Origin: Delphinus delphis
Lineage: Eukaryota > Chordata > Mammalia > Artiodactyla > Delphinidae
Length of the DNA stretch: 64,000 nucleotides
Direction of reading: 5' to 3'
Assembly: GCF_949987515.2 (NCBI RefSeq)
Contig: NC_082689.1
Span: forward strand, 69,934,267 to 69,998,266
A model generated the notes under the pieces. That model was not told the DNA's origin and did not search any database. It saw only the letters and a program-made list of their open reading frames with translations. Made by a program: the position numbers and the translations under genes. Shown here piece by piece: positions 58,579 to 64,000 of this stretch (positions are counted from its first letter, which is position 1; each line of letters begins with the position of its first letter).

Positions 58579-58952
58579 AAAAAAAAAAGTTCTGAAGAAC
58601 CTAGGGGCAGGACAGGAATAAAGACGCAGACATAGAAAATGGACTTGAGGACACAGAGAGGGGGAAGGGTAAGCTGGGATGAAGTGAGAGAGTGGCATGG
58701 ACATATATACACTACCAAATGTAAAATAGATAGCTAGTGGGAAGCAGCCGCATAGCACAGGGAGATCAGCTTGGTGCTTTGTGACCAACTAGAGGGGTGG
58801 GATAGGGAAGGTGGGAGGGAGATACAAGAGGGAGGCGATATGGGGATGTATGTATATCTATAGCTGATTCACTTTGTTATACAGCAGCAACTAACACACC
58901 ATTGTAAAGCAATTATACTCCAATAAAGATGTTAAAAAAATTTTAATAAAAA
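56414..58952 (+). mobile_element. LINE-1, 5'-truncated, second unit of the composite
   Basis: Starts abruptly in ORF2 at GGAATCCAACAGCACATTAA, the same ORF2 site as about 53863 in the first L1, and runs to CCAATAAAGATGTTAAAAAA at about 58940. The T/A-rich TTTTAATAAAAAA before the TSD is its tail. It shares lineage with the first unit but differs at many positions, so it is not a recent duplicate of it. Confidence 0.9.
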
Positions 58953-59165
58953 AATACCGTATTATATACTTGAGAGCTGCTGAGAATAAATTTTAAATGT
59001 TCTTATTACAAAAAAAGATAATTATGTGAGGTGATGGAAGTGTTACCTAACCTTAAGGTGGTAATCATTATGCAGTATATTGTGTATCAAATCATCACAT
59101 TATACACCTTAAACTTACACAATGTTATATGTCAATTATATCTTACTAAAGCTGGAAAAAGTTAA
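58953..59165 (+). repeat. Old L1 3' UTR (right part after composite)
   Basis: TTATATACTTGAGAGCTGCT, then GTGAGGTGATGGAAGTGTTA, then TTACACAATGTTATATGTCA and ATTATATCTTACTAAAGCTG continue the old L1 3' UTR cut at 50196. The join CAATACTGTA plus TTATATAC restores the expected order. Confidence 0.8.
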
Positions 59166-59282
59166 AAGTTTAAAAAAAGTTTCAGGAAAGAAAATGTGCC
59201 GGTTAACTCATTATCATTTAGTGACTACTCCCTCTCCTATTTGAAATGCCATCTCTTTTTTATTTAGTCAATTCCTGTATGT

Positions 59283-59420
59283 CCAGTGGTTCTCAAACTT
59301 TTGTGTGCATTGGAATCACCTGGAAGGTTTGTTTAGCTATAAACTGTTGGGCCTCACCCTTTCTATCACGTACCCAGGTGATTCTAATGATGTTAGTCCA
59401 GGGATCACACTTTAAGCACA
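59283..59420 (+). mobile_element. MER5A-type hAT MITE
   Basis: CAGTGGTTCTCAAACTTTTG at the start, then GGAATCACCTGGAAGGTTTG, then CCAGGTGATTCTAATGATGT, then CAGGGATCACACTTTAAG. The left terminal inverted repeat CAGTGGTTCTCAAA is well kept. Confidence 0.88.
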
Positions 59421-59449
59421 AGCTACTATATCCCAATTCCACTGGCATG

Positions 59450-59635
59450 GTTAAGAGCTAAATCTTGGACTTAAACGCTGGCTCAATCAGTTACTGCCTT
59501 GGGCAAATCTGTAATTCTCTCTAAACTTCTATTTCCTCATTTTAAAATGGGGATAATAATTGTACCGATCTCATTTAACTGTTAAGAATTAAATTTTATA
59601 ATATGTTGAAAGCCCTTACAGTATTGCTGGGAAAA
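59450..59635 (+). repeat. MIR SINE relic
   Basis: Plus-orientation MIR parts: GGTTAAGAGCTAAATCTTGG, then ACTGCCTTGGGCAAATCTGT, then TTCCTCATTTTAAAATGGGG, then GTACCGATCTCATTTAACTG. One of the clearest MIRs here. Confidence 0.85.
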
Positions 59636-59651
59636 TAATAACTTCTTAGGG

Positions 59652-59864
59652 GTTTTTTTGTTTTTGTTTTTTGCGGTACGCGGGTCTCTCACTGTTGTGG
59701 CCTCTCCCGTTGCGGAGCGCAGGCTCTGGACGCACAGGCTCAGCGGCCATGGCTCACGGGCCTAGCCACTCCGCAGCATGTGGGATCTTCCCGGACCAGG
59801 GCACGAACCCGTGTCCCTTGCATCGGCAGGCGGACTCTCAACCACTGCGCCACCAGGGGAGCCC
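59652..59864 (-). mobile_element. CHR SINE, medium form
   Basis: A minus-orientation copy with an interrupted tail (TTTTTTTGTTTTTGTTTTTT). The head reverses to GGGCTCCCCTGGTGGCGCAG. No TSD was found, which suggests age or a rearranged edge. Confidence 0.92.
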
Positions 59865-59899
59865 GCTATTTATTATTATTACTATTTATTTGTGTATTC

Positions 59900-60440
59900 T
59901 GTTAATAGATATAAAAGTTATATCCAGTTTTTGCTATTATGAACTTTGCTGCCATAAACATTTTTATACATTTTTTTTCTGGTACGTTTGTGCAAAAGCC
60001 TTTCTAAAGCATATTCCTACAATAGAATCCGGAATTTTTAGGTAGTAAGAAGTTCAATTTTAGTGGGTAAAGCTAAATTGTTTTCCAAAGTGATCATATC
60101 ATTTTCCAGGGCCAACAGTAAAGGATGAAAGTCTTGTTGTTCCGTATCTTTGTCAACACTTGATGAATTCCATTCAATTTTTTCTTGCCAGTCTTGTGGA
60201 TGTGAAATTGTATCTTGTAATTTTTATTTGCATTTACTTGATTACTAACAAGTTTGAGCAGCCTTTCTATATTTATAGGCTATATGTATTCCATCTTTGG
60301 AGAAATTCCTGTTTGTGTCTTTTACTCGTGTTTTAAAAATTGGGGTTTTCATCTTTTAGGTGTTTGTTATATCCTTTGGATACTATTTTTTTGTCAGTAT
60401 GTGTTACAAATATTTTCATCAGGTTTAACTGAGGTTATAC
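59900..60440 (-). repeat. Old L1 ORF2 C-terminal fragment
   Basis: On the plus strand: TTGCTATTATGAACTTTGCT, then GCCATAAACATTTTTATACA, then CAGGGCCAACAGTAAAGGAT, then TCCATCTTTGGAGAAATTCC. This is the reverse of the ORF2 C-terminal region of an old L1. It may belong with the ORF1 and 5' part at 61160-63410 as one internally deleted element. Confidence 0.6.
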
Positions 60441-60615
60441 GTTTGGATAGAGAGTAAGCAAAGATGAGTTAAGGAAGCTTTTTTCCCTTTGGAGATGAAA
60501 CATTTCAAGGTCTTTCATTTCTGGGTTAAGTGCCTCCTACCAAAACCTTGGGGTGATTTAGAGTCATCTTCTTCAGTTTCTACTTTGGTTCTCTCCCCAG
60601 CTCTTTTATATGTCG

Positions 60616-60682
60616 TATAGATAGGTAGATAGGTAGGTAGGTAGGTAGATAGATAGATAGATAGATAGATTGATTGATTGAT
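60616..60682. repeat. Compound tetranucleotide microsatellite
   Basis: A run of GATA, GTAG and TTGA units: (TAGA/TAGG)n about 60618-60670, then (TTGA)3. Confidence 0.95.
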
Positions 60683-60844
60683 TTTATGTAGATAGATATA
60701 CAAACACATACATATATATAGATATCTTCTACTCGCCTATCCCCAACAATCAGGTGGATCTCCATTTTATATTACAATGAAGATGGCCTAAACAAGCTGC
60801 CTTGTATTCATAAGAAGGGAGTGGGAGAGAGCATATTTTAGCAT

Positions 60845-61015
60845 ACTTCAAGTAGTTCCCAAACTTTACTGTACTTTGGAATCACCTAGGTCCTTAAAAA
60901 ATACTTATGCCTGGTTCTCACTCCTCTATATTCTGATTTAAATGGTAAGGCTGTGACTTGCACAATAGGAGTTTAAAAAGCTCCCCAGGTGATTTTAATG
61001 TGCACTGAATTAGTT
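60845..61015 (+). mobile_element. MER5A-type hAT MITE relic
   Basis: AGTAGTTCCCAAACTTTACT at the start, then TTTGGAATCACCTAGGTCCT, then TCTGATTTAAATGGTAAGGC, then CTCCCCAGGTGATTTTAATG. Confidence 0.75.
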
Positions 61016-61029
61016 CTTGAAACTCAAAA

Positions 61030-61130
61030 TATTATACATGGATCATTAGCATTGTTATTACCTGGGAGCTTATTAGAAACCAAATTCTTAAAATGCAAAT
61101 TATAGGATAAGACCTGAGATTCTTCAGTAT
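61030..61130 (+). mobile_element. Possible second MER5-type relic
   Basis: CATGGATCATTAGCATTGTT, then TTACCTGGGAGCTTATTAGA and AATGCAAATTATAGGATAAG resemble part of a hAT MITE. Weak. Confidence 0.4.
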
Positions 61131-61159
61131 ACAGTATATTAAGGTTAGAAAAAACACTG

Positions 61160-62150
61160 GCTTGTGCACAGTCACCTTTTGCTCCTATTGCCCTTCATTT
61201 CAGCTTAAAGAACTTTCAGTACTTCATTAAGGCAGGTCTAGTGGTGATGAACCCCCTCAGCTTTTGTTTGTTTGGTAAAGTCTTTATGTCTCCTTCATTT
61301 TGAATAACAACTTTGCCAAGTAGAGTATTCTTGGGTGGCAATTTTTTTCTTTCAGCACTTTGAATATATAATTGCACTCTCTTCTGGCCTGCAAAGTTTC
61401 TGCTGAGAAATCCACTGATAGTCTTATGGGGACTCCCTTGTACGTGAGGAATATCTTTTCTCTTGATGCTTTTAAAATTCTCTGTCTTTGATTTTAGACA
61501 GTTTTATTATACTGTGTCTTGGATAAGATTGTTTTGGGTCAAAATTCTAGTGGAACCTAATAACTTCATGAATGTGGATGTCCAAATCTCTCCCCAGATT
61601 TTTGATGCTCCAATCCATTATTCCTTTAAATAAGCTCTCTATGCGTTTCTCCCTCTCTCTTCTTCTGGGACTCCAATAATGCATAGACTGTTTCCCTTAA
61701 TGGAATCCCACAGTTCATGTTCAGGTTTTCTTTACTCTTTTCATTCTTTTTCCTTTGTTCTTCTCTGACTGGATAATTTCAAATGACCTGTCTTCTAGAT
61801 TCTTTCTTCTGCTTGATCCGGCCTGTTGTTGCTCACTCTTGTATTTTTTCATTTCATTCATTGCATTCTTCAGCTCCAAAGATCCTGTTCAATTCTTTTT
61901 TATGATTTCTATCTCTATGTTAAACTTCATGTTGTTATGTATTATTTTCCTGGTTTTATTAAATTGTCTTTCTGTGTTGTCTTGTTACTCACTGAGCTTC
62001 CTTAAAACAAGTATTTTAAATTCTTTATTGGGAAAATCACAGATCTTTATTTCTTTGGGGTCAGCTAATGGAAAATTATTGAGTTTCTTTGGTGGTGTCA
62101 TGTTTCCTTGATTCTTGATGTTCCTTGAAGTCTTGCATTGCTGTCTTCAA
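61160..62150 (-). pseudogene. Old L1 ORF1 pseudogene
   Basis: Translating the minus strand with frame changes gives ORF1 landmarks in the right order: a DQAEERI coiled-coil part (near 61800), CIIGVPEEE-like nucleotides (near 61665-61690), an FSAETLQARRE-like part (near 61380-61415), and a TTRPA-like part (near 61235-61250). It is therefore the single-strand-nucleic-acid-binding protein gene of an old L1, heavily mutated. It could belong to a normal L1 or to a HAL1-type element that has ORF1 only. Confidence 0.6.
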
Positions 62151-63410
62151 ATTTGAAGAAGCAACCAACTCCTTCAGTCTTTACTGACTGGCTTCAGACG
62201 AGAAATACCTTCTGTCAACTCTGTTAGGAATTCCGAGGCTTTCTCAAACTTTTCCTATGGATACACCTTCTCTATACTTCTTGTTCCCTCTTGTGGGGGA
62301 ATTCTTAAGATTGCGTGCCACCTCTCAATCCTGCAAAGCCAGAACAGGTGCTGACAGCCTCTCTTTTGCTTTCCCTAGGGCAGTGCTGAATGCTCAAGGT
62401 TAGTGTGATTTTTTCCAATCCTGTAGAGTCAGTCTGACTTTCTGCTCATTCTCACTAGCCATCTACAAAGGCTTGCTTTCATGGAGCCAGCCATGGCTGG
62501 GGAGGTGGTGCATGGATGAGGTGTGCAGAATGTTGGGTGTGTTCATGGGCAAGTTGGGGGGATGCACAAGCAAGGATCCCCAGTGTCATGGGTGAGCTTC
62601 CTGATGGAGTCCATGACACAGTAGGATCAGCATGTCTTTGATACCCTTCAAGAGCACTGTCTGATGGTCTCCTAGCTTTCCTGCCTCCTAGTAACATAGC
62701 ACACCTCAGAGCATTCTAGATGGAGTGAGAAAGAAGACAGTCTCTTTGGCAGCATTCTGAACAGCTGAGGAAAGCAAGCATGCACTCATATGTTCTACTT
62801 TCCCCCATGGGAGAAGTCATGGACTGAGAAGATCTCTTTTATCACGGAGCTACGCCATTTTAGGGAAGAGGTGACATGGGTAAAGTGAAACTGTTCCTCT
62901 TACCCTCTTCAATGCATCCAATGTCAGATTTTTTTTTGTTAAAGAAGATGTTGGGGGTAGGAGTTTATTAATTTATTTATTTATTTTTGCTGTGTTGGGT
63001 CTTCGTTTCTGTGCGAGGGCTTTCTCTAGTTGTGGCAAGCAAGGGCCGCTCTTCACCACGTTGCGCCGGCCTCTCACTATCGCAGCCTCTCTTGTTGCAG
63101 AGCGCAGCCTCCAGACGCACAGGCTTAGCAGCTATGGCTCACAGGCCCAGTTGCTCCGCGGAACATGGGATCCCCCCAGACCAGGGCTCGAACCTGCATC
63201 CCCTGCACTAGCAGGCAGACTCCCAACCACTGCGCCACCAGAGAAGCCCTCAGATTTTTTTGCTCCAACAGTGTGCTGGAATTTCTCCATTGGACTCCTG
63301 GACCTCTACAAAGGCTCTCCTGTCCATGGGTGATCATCTAAACTGGTGTTTTTTGAGGGAAATACAATAGAAAACCCTTATTCCACCATGTTAATGACAT
63401 CACTCCTGGC
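62151..63410 (-). repeat. Probable 5' UTR of the old minus-strand L1
   Basis: The GC-richer sequence between ORF1 and about 63410 ends on the plus strand with TATTCCACCATGTTAATGAC, then ATCACTCCTGGCTAG. The reverse of this resembles the first bases of old L1 5' UTRs. It is interrupted by the long SINE. Frames on both strands are not genes. Confidence 0.45.
62938..63249 (-). mobile_element. CHR SINE, long form, with apparent 3' transduction
   Basis: A minus-orientation long SINE with its head at the right (reverse of GGGCTTCTCTGGTGGCGCAG) and an AAATAAATAAAT-type tail at 62964-62988. Beyond the tail lie 26 non-SINE bases (62938-62963; GTTAAAGAAGATGTTGGGGG and more), then a T run. The TSD TCAGATTTTTTT (62924-62935 and 63250-63261) lies outside these 26 bases. 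So the whole unit, tail plus 26 bases plus a second A run, seems to have inserted together. Confidence 0.85.
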
Positions 63411-63634
63411 TAGCTATTTTTTTAATTAAAATAAAATAAAGCTGAAATCTTATTTCACTTCTTATATCAATAAATATTCCTGATAAAGATTTAAACATTA
63501 GAAATAATAATAATTATGCCATATATGAATGTAGGAGAGAAAAACATGAGGAGTAAATTTCTTTATAATTTCTAGCTAAAACACAAAGCACAAAAGCCAT
63601 AAAGAAAAGACTCATACATTTGAAGACGTAAATA

Positions 63635-63712
63635 TTGGGTTGGCCAAAACGTCCATTCGGGTTTTTGTAACATCTTACAGAAAACCCCGAACGAACTTTT
63701 TGGCCAAGCCAA
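63635..63712. mobile_element. Mariner-type MITE, 78 bases
   Basis: Inverted repeats pair TTGGGTTGGCCAAAACGT at the left with the reverse of ACTTTTTGGCCAAGCCAA at the right, and the inner CGTTCGGG-type arms also pair. TA dinucleotides flank it (63633-63634 and 63713-63714), as for mariner insertion. It has no transposase and is of the small internally deleted type. Confidence 0.92.
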
Positions 63713-64000
63713 TATATAAAATACCATATGGAGAAAAAAATTAAATGTTTAACACCTGCTTGAAAAAAAGAATCATTGTTCATCACATTAAGGTAGCCTT
63801 CAAGTTCCAACAGGTTATACTCTGACCTCCCTGCAAAAACTCCCTAAGCAGATAATATCTGAAAAGACTTCTAAAAGCAAAGAATCCCTTCCTTTCATTT
63901 ATAGTCTCCAGCTTGAACCTATAGATTTAATACTCAAAATCAGCTAGAATTTACCATTACTCTGAGTCATTCTAGGTGTTTTCTCCACAACCCTCCATGA

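Larger units (their letters stand above)
50197..58952 (+). mobile_element. Composite of two L1s head to tail, one TSD
   Basis: An 8.75 kb insertion in an old L1. It consists of a near full-length L1 (50197-56413, with 5' UTR, ORF1, ORF2, 3' UTR and A tail) directly followed by a second L1 that starts inside ORF2 (56414-58952). The outer flanks AATACTGTA (50188-50196) and AATACCGTA (58953-58961) look like one TSD with a single change. No TSD is visible around either L1 separately. The first L1 also holds a SINE. All reading frames are broken. Confidence 0.85.

Noticed and set aside
60616..60682. CRISPR-like regular repeats
   Set aside because: The unit is four bases without spacers, a microsatellite in a mammalian genome. 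No array of 20-40 base repeats with unique spacers was seen anywhere.
60515..60765. Frames with YLSIYLSI repeats
   Set aside because: They are translations of the GATA-type microsatellite.
1..64000. A new microbial-type system (defence island, operon, phage)
   Set aside because: The window is mammalian non-coding DNA. No operon-like gene runs, ribosome binding sites or bacterial gene families are present.

Overview
The window is nuclear DNA of a mammal, almost certainly a cetacean. The main evidence is fourteen copies of the tRNA-derived CHR SINE (Cetacea-Hippo-Ruminant), most with long A tails and intact target-site duplications (TSDs). They sit with LINE-1 of cetartiodactyl type, MIR, L2, MER5-like and MaLR relics. 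No ruminant BovB was seen. Base composition is AT-rich and gene-poor.

The only part of a protein-coding gene I can support is the first coding exon of SLC4A10 (NBCn2/NCBE, a sodium-dependent bicarbonate transporter) on the minus strand. Its ATG is at 28014 and a consensus splice donor follows at 27966. The 5' UTR holds a single upstream ATG, which is a start-stop ATG-TGA, and a TATATAAG box lies about 330 bases upstream of the ATG. On this reading, positions 1 to 27966 are the start of intron 1, and everything above about 28.35 kb is 5' flank.

1-28 kb (intron 1): ancient L1 and LTR fragments, a 3'-truncated view of two related old LINE ends (5.2 and 17.4 kb), a nested complex at 6.2-9.8 kb (old L1 containing a younger minus-strand L1 that contains two SINEs), a MaLR LTR inside an old L1 (21.8 kb), and a block with few repeats at 26.6-28.4 kb around the promoter.

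28.7-47 kb: a 5'-truncated L1 with a 14-base TSD (28756-30700), a long stretch with no recognised repeats (30.7-35 kb), an older L1 (35.07-36.57 kb), several SINEs, and repeated copies of an ancient family I could not assign to a class.

47.3-59.2 kb: a large nested complex. An old plus-strand L1 is interrupted first by a 0.9 kb young L1 and then by an 8.75 kb composite. The composite is a near full-length L1 followed head-to-tail by a 5'-truncated L1, with one TSD around the pair. All its reading frames are broken.

59.2-64 kb: MER5A copies, a minus-strand old L1 with recognisable ORF1 and probable 5' UTR, a long-form SINE that seems to carry a 26-base 3' transduction, a GATA-type microsatellite and a 78-base mariner-type MITE.

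Most reading frames in the window are fragments of L1 ORF2 or frames through SINEs; none besides the SLC4A10 exon looks like a functional gene. I found no rRNA, functional tRNA, CRISPR array or microbial system. Repeat family names come from recognition, not a database search, and borders of old repeats are approximate.
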